Source of the DNA: Siniperca chuatsi
Taxonomy: Eukaryota; Chordata; Actinopteri; Centrarchiformes; Sinipercidae
Direction: 5' to 3'
Length of the DNA: 64,000 bases
NCBI RefSeq assembly: GCF_020085105.1
Contig: NC_058053.1
Span: 19,162,888-19,226,887 of the forward strand
Under the pieces are notes generated by a model. The model saw only the letters and a list, made by a program, of their open reading frames with translations. It was not told where the DNA came from and did no database searches. Made by a program: the position numbers and the translations under genes. Shown here piece after piece: positions 36,290 through 62,835 of this stretch (positions within the stretch are counted from its first letter, which is position 1; every line of letters starts with the position of its first letter).

Positions 36290-36445
36290 CTTTTAGGTTT
36301 ATCTTTGGCATTTCTGCCTCTATCTGACAGGAGAAATAGACAGGAAACATAGAGAGAAAGTATGATACCACGCAACAAAAGTCCCCATTCCAGTATCGAA
36401 CCAGGGAAATGGCGACTGCATGGTAAGTACAAGGCCTCGGAGACC
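36290..36445. mobile_element. Short interspersed repeat copy
   Basis: Contains GACAGGAGAAATAGACAGGA and, further on, CCAGTATCGAACCAGGGAAA with ACAAGGCCTC, the arrangement of a common fish repeat with an RNA polymerase III B-box-like segment on the minus strand (CCTGGTTCGATACTGG). Could be a tRNA-related SINE remnant. Confidence 0.4.
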
Positions 36446-37511
36446 CTCATATCAGCACATTTTAAACTGTGAAATCATGAGCACCGTCATTACATGCTGT
36501 CTAATTGTTGACCTTTCTCATTTGCACACTGCACTGACATTCTGCTGTAAATGAGAATGTTTGTTAGTTTTGTATTATGTAATGTGTTTCTTGAAAGAAG
36601 AGAATCATTGGAAGAGAGGAACACAAACAGGCCATACCTACATCTGGACATTAGTGCCATCCTACTCTCCTTTTGGTACAGTATAGTATATCCCCCATGA
36701 TTCATTGTTTGCAAAGCACATTTCATAATCTACCCTTAGTGGTTTGTTTTGGGTTATCTGAACTTAAAGGACAGGTTCATAATTTTTCAAGTCGGTCTTA
36801 AAACAAACAAAACCCACTTGATTTGGTTGACTCAGACTGCTGAAGCATCATATTGGCTTCAGATAAACTTTGGAATATATTTCAAGTTTCATTCATAGAG
36901 GAATGAGTACTGTGGCACCAATCATCAGGGATGGAATGAGTACTAGAATAATATACTCAAGTAAAAATACTGTCACTTTAAAGAAATCTTATTCAGGTAA
37001 AAGTACTTGTATAAAATTGTACTTAGATAAAAGTAATAAAGTAGGTCAGTTGAAATATAGGCTACATTAAACAAAATATGCATTAAATGTCAATGTACAC
37101 TAGTGGAACAACATCATTGCACAGAGCCCTCATGTCCAAACAAATAAATTCCTTTTCTATAGATGGCACTTTGCAGCCTGTGCATACAACTGATTATCAA
37201 TGATAAATATACAACAACCTTCTCTATATAGCCTCAGTAGAACTAACCAGAAAGGGAGGACAAAACTTTGACAATTAAACAAAAATGACCGACAATAAAT
37301 AAAAAGTCTATGGACACAGCGGCGGGTGCAACAAGGATTATTAAGCCACATAAATTAAATATCCTGACACTTCTTATAGAATCAACAGTAGAATAAAGCA
37401 TCACCAAATAAGACACCAGAGAGATGTGAAGAACAATATAAACTCCACAGCGACTGCAGCCACAATCACACGATATAGGTATATGCAAAGGAGAGACTGC
37501 AGTATGTTTTC

Positions 37512-37516
<5 letters not shown>

Positions 37517-37570
<54 letters not shown>
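37517..37570. repeat. (CA)n microsatellite
   Basis: About 26 CA units inside the 36926-38507 element. Confidence 0.95.
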
Positions 37571-37571
<1 letters not shown>

Positions 37572-37723
37572 GGTTACTGACGCTCTCATCTGTACAGTTA
37601 CAACAATCAGTGAGTTTGTTATTGTACTCACCTGTCTGACTGAGCTTTGTGCACCGCGAAGTCCTCAATATGCTCCAGGTTCAACTTCTCTGCTCCTTCA
37701 TTCTCAGTGCAAAACATGACCTA

Positions 37724-37814
37724 CCAGTCCACTCGGCCCCTCTGTCCCACTATGACCAGTCCACTCGGCCCCTCTGTCCCACTATGACCAGTCCACTCGG
37801 CCTCTCTGTCCCGC
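37724..37814. repeat. 32-bp minisatellite, 2.8 copies
   Basis: The unit CCAGTCCACTCGGCCCCTCT plus twelve more bases occurs at 37724-37755 and 37756-37787 with no differences seen, and a third, partial and diverged copy runs to about 37814. Confidence 0.9.
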
Positions 37815-38599
37815 TGAGCTCCTCAAAGTTTTTTAACACATTATTTTCACACACACAGCAGAAACTCCTCACACACCTCACTAAAGGTAAAAGTCCCTTA
37901 GTGAACGCAAAACTCACCTGGGGGATCCACCATGAGCATTTTAGCATTTAGCCTTTTAGCCAGACCTAGCGTGCACCTGTTACACAACATCTTGGGTTTG
38001 TTTGATTTGCTCGCCGGGTGGTGCATTAAATCAGTGGTTCATTAAGGTAAATGTAACTTTTTTCCTCCATGCCGATGTACAATAATCCTAACCACAACTA
38101 CACTCCATAATGACGTGATCCTTAATTGTACTGCAGGGTTGCGCATTTTTGTACTGTTCACTGCTAGCACCGGCCCATACACCTCTGACACTCGGCCAGT
38201 GAACACAATCAATATGCACCTCAGTGTCAGCTGAGTGCAGTGTCACCTCTCTGGAGCTCTGGCGTCCTGCGGCTGCAGACAGACAGACCAGCTGCTTCTT
38301 CTCCGTTTCCTTCTCACATGGTGTACCGGGACTTTTTCCACGTGGCTTTTGTTTTTACTCTGTAACGGATGCGACTTGAAATGTTGTCGAAGTACAATAC
38401 TTGTGATAGAAAATACTTATAAAAGTAGAATTACCCATTTTTTCTACACAAACCCCCGACTTTGTTACAGTAACGACAGCACATGTAATTCGTTACTTCC
38501 ACCCCTGCCTATCCTTTAATAACCCGTTGCCGAGTTATTTACGAACATAATCAGAAAGAGCAGATGGAGAGAAAAGGGTTGTACGCACATGCACACACT

Positions 38600-40471
38600 G
38601 CTTTCAGGCAGTCTAGTACTACTATAGTCTTGAAGTGTTGTCCACTACCAGATGAGTTGGCAGATGAAGGTACAGTTTGGTTCTGTAGTGTTTAGAGGTA
38701 TTTCAAGAGTATCTCTAGGCGCTGATGGTTGTTCTCTTTCTCTGAGCAAGATCTTCCAGCGGGATCACTGATTCAAACTGACAAACAAACATTTACACCC
38801 ATTAGTCATCTATTGTGACCAAAGAAGTCATAGAGCGATGAACGTGCCATTAATCTGACTATTAATGTGAATTTCTATGAGTGTTATCAGTATGTGAGGC
38901 TGATGTTATGAATTACTGCCAACAAATGATCAAAGTTGGATACAAAAGGAAAACATCAAAAGCAAATCAACGTTTTTAATGTGCAGTGAGAAAGTAAGGG
39001 CAACTGATAATGATTGTGTTTCTATAAAGATAGACATTTCTTTCCAAGTGAAAACTGTGTTTATATATTTATATAAATATCTATATTATATATAGAATAC
39101 ATATCTATTTGCTATGCATACTCAAAAATCACACCTTCAAATATATTTAAAAAGTCTTTCAAAACACAAATGTATTCTTTTCTTTCCTTAAACATGAACT
39201 ATCAATATGAACCAAAGTAATTATCAGGATGGGAATAATATTATGTTTTAAAAACCAAAACATTGAAAATGCTTTACCTTTGAATCTAGAAGAGTAGAGG
39301 ACATATTTTTTCATGTGGGATTCAAAAGCCACCTTAATCTCTTGACAAACCAGGAACCACATTGCAAGTGTACAAAACCAGCATAACACTTATACACAAA
39401 TCCCCTTTCTATGGTCGATGAAATGCAAATAAGTATGACTTCTCAAGCAAATTCTTTTCTGTTATAAAAATAGAATTCTTTTTAAAATAATCTACAGATT
39501 TCTTTTTAAGGTGAGGCATTTCACTATCACTCTAAAACAGCAAGGCTGTTTGTTTCAATAGAAAATATGAAGCTTTAGAGAGAGATCTGCCAGTCTCTTA
39601 GTCTATCTGATTGGAGAGGACTAGCAAGGCCCCCCAACCGCTCCTCCTTCTCGGTCCCACAGGACGGTATATTTTTGCCTGTTCCTCCTTCTTTTTGCAT
39701 ATTCTATGATTTTTTAAAAGAGAGTTTCTTTTTAAACTAGATACACCTTTTACAGGTAAACAAAGAGAAGTTTTAGCCCCTGAAATGTCCAGGCAATTCC
39801 AAAAGTGTTAAAAAATGTTCTCTTAAACTACACAAAGATTTAAAAACAAACAAACAAAAAACAGCGCAGGTACATGACATACTGGCTTTCCAAACAAGCG
39901 CATTGAAATAAGAATAAAAAACAAACTAAAAAGAAAAAACAATAAAAATATACAACTCTGTAAAACAAGTTAAAGCAAAGTCCTACAGTAGAGAAGGCAA
40001 CAAACATTTTGAACTGAATAAAACAAACAAAAGAACAAAACAGGAAAACACTGATGCTACAAATAAATTGAAATATATGTACAAGACCCTGTTTTCCTTT
40101 TGTTACGTATGGACATTTGTGTTTGTATGTGTACACAGGGGTGTGCACAATTGCCATAGTGTGTTGGTTCTTTAATGTGGAGTTCTTGCGAGTCCGTACC
40201 TCGCTAGTTGGTGAAACAGTGTCTTCATTATATCTCCTGTAGTTCCACATAGAAAACATCCTCTGTAACAGTCCACTTAAAAAAAAAGGGAAACTGTGTC
40301 CAAAAACCTGCTGTATCTCCATCACTTGCTGCCAGTTGGAACCAAGTGGATCCAAATGACTTTTTGCCGTAATCACGACCATAAACTGTGTTCCTAAGAG
40401 CTACCAGGCTGAGCCTAGCCATGTCTGACCCTGACTGATCTTCCTACAGCTGATGCTGAGTCTGTTCATCA
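38600..40471 (-). other. Probable 3'UTR of IL1RAPL1
   Basis: AT-rich sequence following the stop codon, with long A/T-rich open stretches on the minus strand that have no protein-like composition. IL1RAPL1 transcripts have long 3'UTRs in other vertebrates. I did not fix a cleavage site. Confidence 0.4.
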
Positions 40472-53865
<13,394 letters not shown>

Positions 53866-54471
53866 CTGCAAAGACAGGAGATGACATGCTGTCATGCTTG
53901 ATTGTCCTACCGGCTTGTTAAAGGTATGCGTTTCATGTTCACAGCCCAAATAAGATTAGATAATATCTGCGCCTTCAAAGTCATCAACACAAACACTTTT
54001 TTTATAGGTGACATTTGTATTCACACTTCTTTGTAATTTGTGCATCATACACACGTATGCTAGTGCGCACGCTTGCCCACACTCATACTTGTACACACAC
54101 ATACATGCACGCAGTTATCCTTGCACAAAATTCATGTCAAAAGTGGTTGGATGAGAAAACATGTAAGCTGAATCAAGGGGAAAATCTCAGGAAATGTTTT
54201 GATTTGCTCATGTCAACAGCACACACATACAGTATACTGATCTGAAAGCAAGTAAACAGTAATGAACACATGAGGGCACTCAAGAGCTTCCTAAAAAACC
54301 CCTCGAGACTGTGTGTCCATGAGAGAAAAGAAGGCAAAAGGAAGTGAGAGGAGGATGACAATAACATTATTTTATTTAGAGCTGCTGCTGGGTATGAAGG
54401 AAGGTCAGGAGTCAACAACTGCAGTTTGCTGAGAATTTATATGTGGAAGAAGAAGGAAGGAGGCACCAATG

Positions 54472-54520
54472 AGGAGCCAATAGGGTTTTATTTCATGGAA
54501 ATAAGACCCTATTGGCTCCT
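54472..54520. other. 23-bp stem, 3-base loop hairpin
   Basis: AGGAGCCAATAGGGTTTTAT and its continuation pair with ATAAGACCCTATTGGCTCCT over 23 positions with one mismatch (G.U in RNA on one strand) around the loop ATG. Intronic to IL1RAPL1. Could be a recent inverted duplication or foldback element. Confidence 0.8.
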
Positions 54521-57500
54521 TATTTTGGAGTATCTCTTTGGTTCAACAGAGAGGGCAAGTATTCAGAAGGGAGAAAAAGGTGATACTTCATGCACCAATT
54601 AAAAAAAGGGGTAACAAGTAAAAAAATGTAAACCTAATGTTACATGTAGCACTGGTGTGAGCTGACTAGAACTGGCATAAAGAGGCCCCTTTTTACCACT
54701 CATGCAAGACCTTCACTGTCTATGAACTATGTGTGTATTAAGCCGGTGAACATAAAGATAGAGCATTGTTGGCATCTACTATGCACATGTTTATTTTGCA
54801 TTCCTTTGAAGTGGCATTCTCAAAAGGCCTGGGGTGCAGCAATCACATGCTGCTGCCTCTCAGTGAACCACACAGCAACATGTAAACAACACACAGACGA
54901 GGGGAGGCTCATCATGCAGCCTTTATAGTAAACTGTATGGTGGAGGATGTTCCACAAGCATGTGATTTGGGAAGCACTGGGAGAAAGGCATGAAGGGGAT
55001 GGGGGTGAAGATAGTTTTTCCTGTTTCACAGAAGGATTTATAAGCAGGAGTGCAAGGTACACTGTACTGGTATGGGACATGTATTCATTAATCTGTAGCA
55101 TATGACAGCACCATGGACAACTCCCAACAATCTAGTGCAACAGAACAGAAGGCAACCTATAGTACTTAACTAGAGCTTCAAACTATGCTTGAGTCAAATG
55201 CTCTCTGATAGAGTCAAAACAAAATGCTAGAATTCATTGCAAGACTGTTCTGTTGGATTGCATAGCACTTTGGGTTTCCATTTTTTTGTGATGATCTTTG
55301 AACCCTGGCAAGGTTATTTATGAAAGACTGTTTGTGTCTGAACTGAGGGCATGTATCCTCTGTGCTCATCCTGCCCACAACTCAGACACAGCTTCAAAAG
55401 ATTTCAGTAGGTCACTCTCTGCACAAGGAAAGTTTTAAGGTGTGAAGGGAAGGAGGATGGGAGGACACCCAGGAATGAACTTATAGTACTGTCTGTGAGG
55501 AGCAGAGGCTGACATTTCCAAAGTTCAACAGCCACTCTCAGCTTGGTATTTGTGCACAGCCAGGCTCTACAAAGGCTACACGCTGTACCTACAAAATAGG
55601 AACCTCCTGCATGTGATTACACACACACACAGGTTTTGGTGCAGCTGTACTTTACTGTATAGTGACACTTAATCATTTGTGTAGCAAACATGCAAAGTAA
55701 CCATAATGTGCAAATGACATATTGTACAACTGTGTATCTCTGGGTGTGAGACAGATGCAGCATTTCCCTTTTCCTTTGTTTAGAAATCTCCCCCGTGTTG
55801 TTAGTTTATCCCACAGATCAATTGTAAACTAGGAATGTCATGCTGCCGGCAGCCGCTGCCTCGAGAGGAAGTCTCCACTGAGCTCCCTGGGAATCACAGG
55901 AAATTGTTGGAGGCCCCATGTTGTCTCATTTTAATCCAAGTGCAGCACTCCCCCAAACTCCCTCAAACGCTCTCACAGCCACCTTTGCTACTTCTTCCAC
56001 CGTTACAAACACCAGTGGGTGGTGTTACACCTGCAACATCACCATTACATTCATGGATGCAGTATGATAGCTGGACATTGTGTTGCAAAATGGTGGCCAA
56101 TCATTCTTATAAAAGTTGCTCCCCCAGCGTATATACCACAAAAGTATTTTTTCTATTTCAGATTGGCCCTTGACATGTGAATTCTCTTGCCCTGCCTGAT
56201 TGTCCCATATACTTCAAATTGAGATGATGTCGCGCATAAAAATAACTTATCTAGGCTCTGATAAAGATTGACAAGTATTATTTTATATTTGGCAAAACAA
56301 AACTGGAGCTTTCTATCGTATCACACGACTTTCATCAGCAGATGGAGTTTGCCCAGTTGTCATGGAGTTGTAGATGTTCAAATGTCCTTTTCTCAGAGCA
56401 CTTTAAGGACTTCTTGTCCATGTTGGCTTAAAAATTAAGATTGAAAGTTTATCCTTGAAAAGACTAAAAGAAGAATGAAGAGAAAAATAGTCTGACATGA
56501 TTGAAAGCTTCAGAGCAGCTACTAATGGACCTTGTGTTGAAATTGTTTTGGCAACTTCTGTTTCCAAGGTCAAAAATGGACTTGCATCTCAACACTTTTA
56601 TTATTTTTTAAATATAATATACAGCTCCATTGACTATTCACAAAACAAACACCATGTGTGCTATTAAAGATGGTTTGTCAACAGTCTTACAGATGTGTCT
56701 TTCATAATGTCAGCCTATGGAAAAAAATCTTTTTTTGTTGCTGTATTAATATATCCATGGTTACATCACATCCTCTGCTTACGTTAAACGTAAATTCACC
56801 TCTCTGTAGAGTCCTTCCTTTATTTCCAGAACATGTACCAGTGTACAGGTGAAAAAACACCTATTCTCCCTCCTCCTGTTACATGTACAGCATGTGACTA
56901 CAGCTGCAGTATAAAATGGCAGGGTCAAGAGCAATTGAACGGCTGTGTTTGCAAGGCTGTTGAAAAAGATGTACAAATATTAGCCAGGCATAGAGAGAAG
57001 ACGGTTTTATAAAAGGCTGGCATGACTCTGTCATTAGCCTCTAAGCCAGAAAACTACTATGATGTCAAGCCGGTTGAAGTTTGAGCAGATGGTAAGAAGA
57101 CTATTAACCAGGACTGGAACAATGAGGTGAATAATTTGCACACTATCAAGTTACAGAGGAGGAGGAGCAGCTTTTAAATCCCTCTGTTCTCTCCTGCTGT
57201 CAAACCCCACAGCAGTGTCATTATTATTATGATCTATTATTATTCTCAGAGCAGATTGTAACCCTTGGTAACTCACAAGAATGGTGTCTATGTTGACTTT
57301 AACTGATCTTGAGGGTGAATTATTACTGAGACGTTATTGTTTTTAAATGGGTGAGGTGGTAACGTGCACAGACAGACCTCAGACCAGGCAGCAGACAGTA
57401 ATCAGTCCTAATGATGTGAGCATGTGTGTATGTGGGGGAGTTAAGGGTCCAACCATGACCACCTTGGGCGTCATAACAAATGAAAAACATACACGTCTAA

Positions 57501-58225
57501 AACCTAGATAATCAAAACCCTACTGGAGAAGTACAGTGAGTTTCAGGTAAAAGCATCACGGAGGGCAACTAAAACCAAAGGAAGTTAAATTATGACCTTG
57601 GGCCTCAGAGAAGCTTTTAAGAGAACATGAAAGCATGAAAAAACAAGAACAAACTCAAAGATTTTTAATGTTCCAGCAAAAGCATTAGACTGGCATTTAG
57701 AGTGAGCCCTTTTCACAGGCTAGCTTCACATTTTTAGTCACAGGTTACATATTTTAAAAATGTGATATTAATATTGTTTCATTTCCCAGCTACTCTAAAA
57801 TAATGTGGATATTGCGAGCTGCTTGGGCTTTTGTTTCTTATAAACAGTAGTTCTTTCACAGATGTACACACACATATACACACACACGATCTTGGCAGCA
57901 GGTGGGACAGTCACAAGCTCAAAATGTGTGTTCAACAAAGCAGAGCTGAGAAGAAGAGCCTTTATCCACCTTTAAAAAGTGATGAAAACACAACTAGCCT
58001 CACAAGTCATTTCTGCAGTTAGCACCAAACTAGTTCCATTCAGTTAAGCACAACATAACATCAACAACAGTAACAAAGCTACAGTAACTGTTATGAAATG
58101 TGCAAATGCTCACACATGCTGCCTTCAAAAGATATTTACCCAGCTAAGCGGTGTTTGTAACTATTAATTATCTGGCTATTTTGAAGCTTTTGGAGTTTCA
58201 TAATTTGATAACTAAAAAATATATA

Positions 58226-58560
58226 TTTTAGGGCAGTAACTAACAATAATTTTCTTTATCAGTTAATATGTTTATTATCTTTTCGATTAACCAATTAATT
58301 GTTTGATCTAAAAATGTTTGAAAATTGTGAAAAATGTCCATTGCAATTTCCTAATGCCCAAAGTGACATCTTAAATTAGTTTCTTTTGTCCAACCAACAG
58401 TCCAAAGCCTGAAGATAATCAGTCTACTATCATATGAGACAAAAAAAAAAGCATCGCATCCTCACATTTAAGAAGCTGGAACACGGTAATGTTTGGCATT
58501 TTTACTTGAATTATATCATTCGATTATCAAAATAGCCTAAGATATTTTTTTCTCTTGTGA
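58226..58560. mobile_element. Decayed copy of the 3555-3840 family
   Basis: Starts AGGGCAGTAACTAACAATAA and contains AATGCCCAAAGTGACATCTT and GTCCAACCAACAGTCCAAAG, homologous to the element in RNASEH2B intron 2 but longer and without a clear right end. Confidence 0.6.
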
Positions 58561-59639
58561 TACATTTTCATAAAAGGATATGGGTTGGACAATTAAAATT
58601 AAAAGCATTATAAACAACGATGAGTTTTAATTGATATAATTCTAATTTTGTTGTCATATTATCATATGAGATTATCACAATGATGTTTTTATCATGATAA
58701 TCCTGCAGTAAAAATGTATATTTCAACAGCTCTACTCACAAGAGAAAGCATAACACCAGCTCAACAAATGTTGACACAACATGCTTTTAATACACTATTG
58801 ACAAAACAAGCCTAAGCAAAATAAGATTTATAGAGTGCCAGCAATATTGGTTTAACATTTACATTACATAGGTACCTCCTTGCCCCTCTCTCTGTGGATT
58901 AACATGCTATCAGTCTTTTGGTAAAAACTCAAAAATTCCATAACTGTGCCATTTTTTCGCAAATAAATGTGCCATTACAAGACTTGGCAAGATTTAGTGT
59001 GAAAAATATCCCCCGCTGACTGAATGTATGCCTTGTACAGCACAAGAGCATGATTAAGTGTTTCCATGAGTGTGTGTTTCTTTATATGTGCACGTCTTTG
59101 TGTGTCTTTCTGCCTTCACGCATGCGTGGGTGGGGAACAAATCAATGTAATCTGAGTGATTGACATCCTCCCCTCGGCTGAGAGTTGGTCACAGCGCCTG
59201 ATGGAAATGAGATTTAAGATCCACCCTTTCTTTTATTTCTTCCCGGCGTCTCTTAGTCTTACAGACTTCCACACAGACTGATTACGACTCCAATACAAGC
59301 TAAAGATGAATACTCGGTGGACAGTATAATTTGAAAGGATAACTCTTGAACCTAATTGAACTGGATGTGCAGCAGAGGTGAAGTTGTAAAGAGTGCCAAA
59401 GTCCCATCCTCTTTGTAATCTAGCTTCTATACCCCTAGCCTCTACAACTCCATAGTCTCATAGAAAGTTTCTTTCATTGGTCTGCCTGAAAAGGTGAAAT
59501 TGGAGTTTCCATATTCTAAGACAAATGGGTATGTACTACTGTGCTGGCTAGTGCATCTCATTATTTAAACAAATTATTATTTTGTAAGCATTTAGCAACA
59601 TGAATCACCCCAGTGCTGTCTGTAGACTTTGAATGCAAA

Positions 59640-60150
59640 AAAAATTGTCAGATATTTTGGCCTTATTTGCTTTCTTGCTGAGAATTAGAATTAGATGAGA
59701 AAACTGATACCACTCTCATGTCTGTATGGTAAATATGAAGCCACAGCAAGCAGCTGGTTATCTAAAGACAAGAAACAGGGGGAAACAGCAAGCCTGGCTC
59801 TATCCAAAGGTAAAAAAAAATAATAATCAGCCTACCAGCTCCTCTAAAGTTCACTAAATAAAAGAGACTCACAGGAAGTCACTGTGGGCCAAGGAATAAT
59901 CCCACACATAACCTTCTGTAAAACCATAAGTTTTCACACTTTGTTTTTTGTACAAATTAAACAAACAAGATATAATGTGTTCGGACAGAGCCAGGCTATC
60001 AAGTTTTTATGCTAAATTAAGATAACCGGCTGCTGGCTGTAGCGTCATATTTTGCGTACAGAAATGAGAGTGGTACCGATCTTCTCATCTAACTCTCGGC
60101 AAAAAGTGAATGAGCATATTTCCCAAAGTGTTAAACTATTCCTTTAAAGC
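59640..60150. mobile_element. Fish interspersed repeat, copy 2
   Basis: Second copy of the 47618-48065 family in the same orientation. It ends TTTCCCAAAGTGTTAAACTATTCC and is diverged and partly rearranged compared with copy 1. Confidence 0.6.
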
Positions 60151-60221
60151 GCATCTAACAGCAGGTGCAAATCTTGTTTTTGATAATCTTCTGTAGTTTA
60201 AGTACTTACCTTGATGCAGTA

Positions 60222-60261
60222 ATGTCACAGTGTACTCCGTTGTGTCAGTACACTGTGACAT
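60222..60261. other. Perfect 14-bp stem hairpin
   Basis: ATGTCACAGTGTAC (60222-60235) and GTACACTGTGACAT (60248-60261) are exact reverse complements around a 12-base loop. Confidence 0.9.
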
Positions 60262-60404
60262 CCTGTCGGGTGTGGTCAAAGGTACTCCAGACTTTCAACC
60301 AGAGAAGGCAGTGAAACACTGCTTTTCAGACTGGAATTAAATTACTCTTTAAAGTGACAAGTTTTTACTAGCCAGCACATTTTTAGATGCCATTTTGCCT
60401 ATAG

Positions 60405-60520
60405 TACATTACATTCATTTGTCAGACGTATATGTCTAAAGTGACTTACAATAACTAAATGAAAGTGCATACTGAATGCACTTACAATAAGTGCATTCAT
60501 GCCGAACATGGATATAAACA
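60405..60520. mobile_element. Fragment of a common fish repeat
   Basis: Contains TTACATTCATTTGTCAGACG and AAAGTGACTTACAATAA, recognisable from a widespread teleost repeat (TTTATCCAAAGCGACTTACA). Partial copy with a short internal duplication of CTTACAATAA. Confidence 0.5.
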
Positions 60521-62009
60521 GAAATCCACATCATGCCTTTCAAAGGAATCATAAAATAAGCCCTCTATTAGAAAAGACATTCAGCAAGAAAATTGCTTGG
60601 AACACAAGCAAACCCTGAATGAGTGAAACTGAGTGAGAGACCAAGAATGGTGATCGGACCTAGAGAGACTATAAAATGATGTGTGCTACACAGGGTCATG
60701 AATATGATTTGCATCAGTCGTTGGTGCATGTTTAGCTGATTTCACAGTATTTGGGATAATTTGACTTCACAGAGCTGGCACTCAGATTCAGACAGAGGAA
60801 TACTTTCCAAGCCAGAGGAGAGAAAAACAAACCCTGCACAGAAAACACTCTGCAGATGCTGTCCAAATTCAGCACAGATGCACAGAGCACACAGTAAGAT
60901 TGACAGATACGCAGACAGAAGGGCAGATGAATGAACAGACAGGCAAAAAAAAAAAGAAACAATAAAACCATGCGCATACAAACATGATTATAAACAAACA
61001 GACACACACATTCACGTCAATGTCATTTCTGTCTTTTCTGTCTCATCTCTTTCATCTCTTTCTCCTAGAATCGACTGAATAGACCCCCCTGTCTTTCACA
61101 TGCCACTGCTTGGAGCAGAGTTGGTTTGTGTGTTTCTTTGTGTGTGCCATCCACCACCATGTTTTATTTGTAGAATAAGAAACAATCTGGAGTGCTTTTT
61201 GAATAAGTCATAGTCAGAGTGTGTTTGATGTTTCATAACACACTCTGATCTTCAGCAAAACCCAGTGTTCTCTTAGTGCTCTGTTTTCAAGGCAGGGTGA
61301 AGGCACAAGAAGCGATACCACATGTTGGTATTTTCCTCACCCTGAAGTGTACTTTGCTCATTTGTTAGATTTTTTTGCCCTGTGCAGGTGGGAGGAGAGG
61401 CAAAGTGAGTTGGGAGTTCCATGTAAACCAAGTAAGTTGAGGTATAAGTATCTATTCAGTTTTCATTCAAATGTCACTTATCTTGGAAATGTTCATCACA
61501 CATACTGTATCATATGTGCTTCCTAATTCCATTTTTAGCTGATACTATATCAGCTACTATAATTTCAAAAGTTTGGCACCAAAACACAGTACCATTATGT
61601 GCAATGATAAGTTGGGGTTGCCGTAATGAAATCATGCACAACTAAACACCAGACTGCTGCAAAACAACCACATCATCCCAGTTAAACTCAATAATCTCTG
61701 CAAACAATCAAATGCAGGAGATGTGGAGAGTCTGGGAATACATGAATGTCAAAAGTTTGCACAGTTGACAGCGAAAATATTAGAATTAGAAAACCAGTCT
61801 CCAATTAACATCACATCACATCCTCGGGACTGTCTGTTCCCACCAGTCTTCTCTCTGCTGACTCATCTAAAAACATGAAGTTACCAAGGGAAACAGCAGC
61901 ATGTATCATATCCCTTTTTCCATCTTGTCTTGCAAAAGCACAGATTCATTTTAAAGAGCATTCTTAGTTGCAATATGATGATCATACAGAAAATAAAGAT
62001 CCCGTCCTA

Positions 62010-62835
62010 TGGAAGCGTATATGGGACTATATACAAATGATAATGTAAACTTGAAAATGAAAATGTAATTCCACAATAGCATTATAATTTTCCACATGTG
62101 TATGTGTTATTTGAGTAAAAATGAAAATGAAAATGCAGTAATAGAATTTTCATTTTCACATACTTATATGGGCGTTCTATGACTACATTAAAGTGAAATA
62201 GGAAAAGCTGTTTGACTTTTAATTTTCCTGATGTAGAGTCTACTGCTGTAGACTGGACAATATTCAAAAGTTATTAAAAAGTTAATTAAAATTTCAAAAT
62301 GAAAATGTAATATAAACAATGTAACCTGATTTTCCATTCATGCAAGCAATGTTTAAGTCAAAATGAAAATGACAATGAAATTTTCTAACGATTTGAAAAT
62401 GAAAATGGCATTTGACATTTCATTTACATAGACTGAACCTGCTATACAGTGGACACTATTCAAATGGAATAAGCAAAACAGAGCCCCCAGTCTTTGCATT
62501 TACATTTACATGTCACCATGCTCTATTTGGGTCAACATGAACATGAAAATGTAATCAGTGTCAGTGCTCTCATCAAGGCAGGTCTTCAGTTAGGACATCA
62601 CTGACTACTGCTAAAACTAGTGATATGGGGCACTGAATTTGATGAATTTACTGTTTATCAGACAAAAAATGAGACAAGAATTATGTTTGAAAAACTGCCC
62701 CCTCACAGAGAGTCTCAAGAGTCTCACAGATTACTGTACAAAAACACACAACTTTTATAACGGTATTCACTGATTTTGGTGAAACTTTTGAAAAGTTTAC
62801 ATTATCATGTGAATATAGTCCCGTATACGCTTTCA
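62010..62835. mobile_element. TIR-bounded element rich in GAAAATG
   Basis: Ends GGAAGCGTATATGGGACTAT and ATAGTCCCGTATACGCTTTC are inverted repeats matching at 19 of 21 positions. The interior is built of irregular GAAAATG/CATTTTC words on both strands and includes the AGTGATATGGGGCACTGAAT segment also seen at about 28676. No coding capacity. Confidence 0.6.

Larger units (their letters stand above)
36926..38507. mobile_element. 1.6-kb hAT-like element
   Basis: Inverted ends CAGGGATGGAATGAG and GTTACTTCCACCCCTG bound the unit. The flanks ccaatcat (36918-36925) and cctatcct (38508-38515) match at six of eight positions, a decayed 8-bp duplication as hAT elements make. Subterminal AGTAAAAATACT and AAAAGTACTTGTA motifs recur in inverse near the right end. 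The interior holds a (CA)n run and a 32-bp minisatellite but no transposase. Confidence 0.65.

Noticed and set aside
37724..37814. CRISPR-like array
   Set aside because: Units are directly abutting without spacers in a fish genome; a minisatellite.
39840..40382. 180-residue minus-strand open frame after IL1RAPL1
   Set aside because: Composition is phenylalanine/cysteine-rich from AT-rich DNA, with no family resemblance. It lies where the 3'UTR should be.
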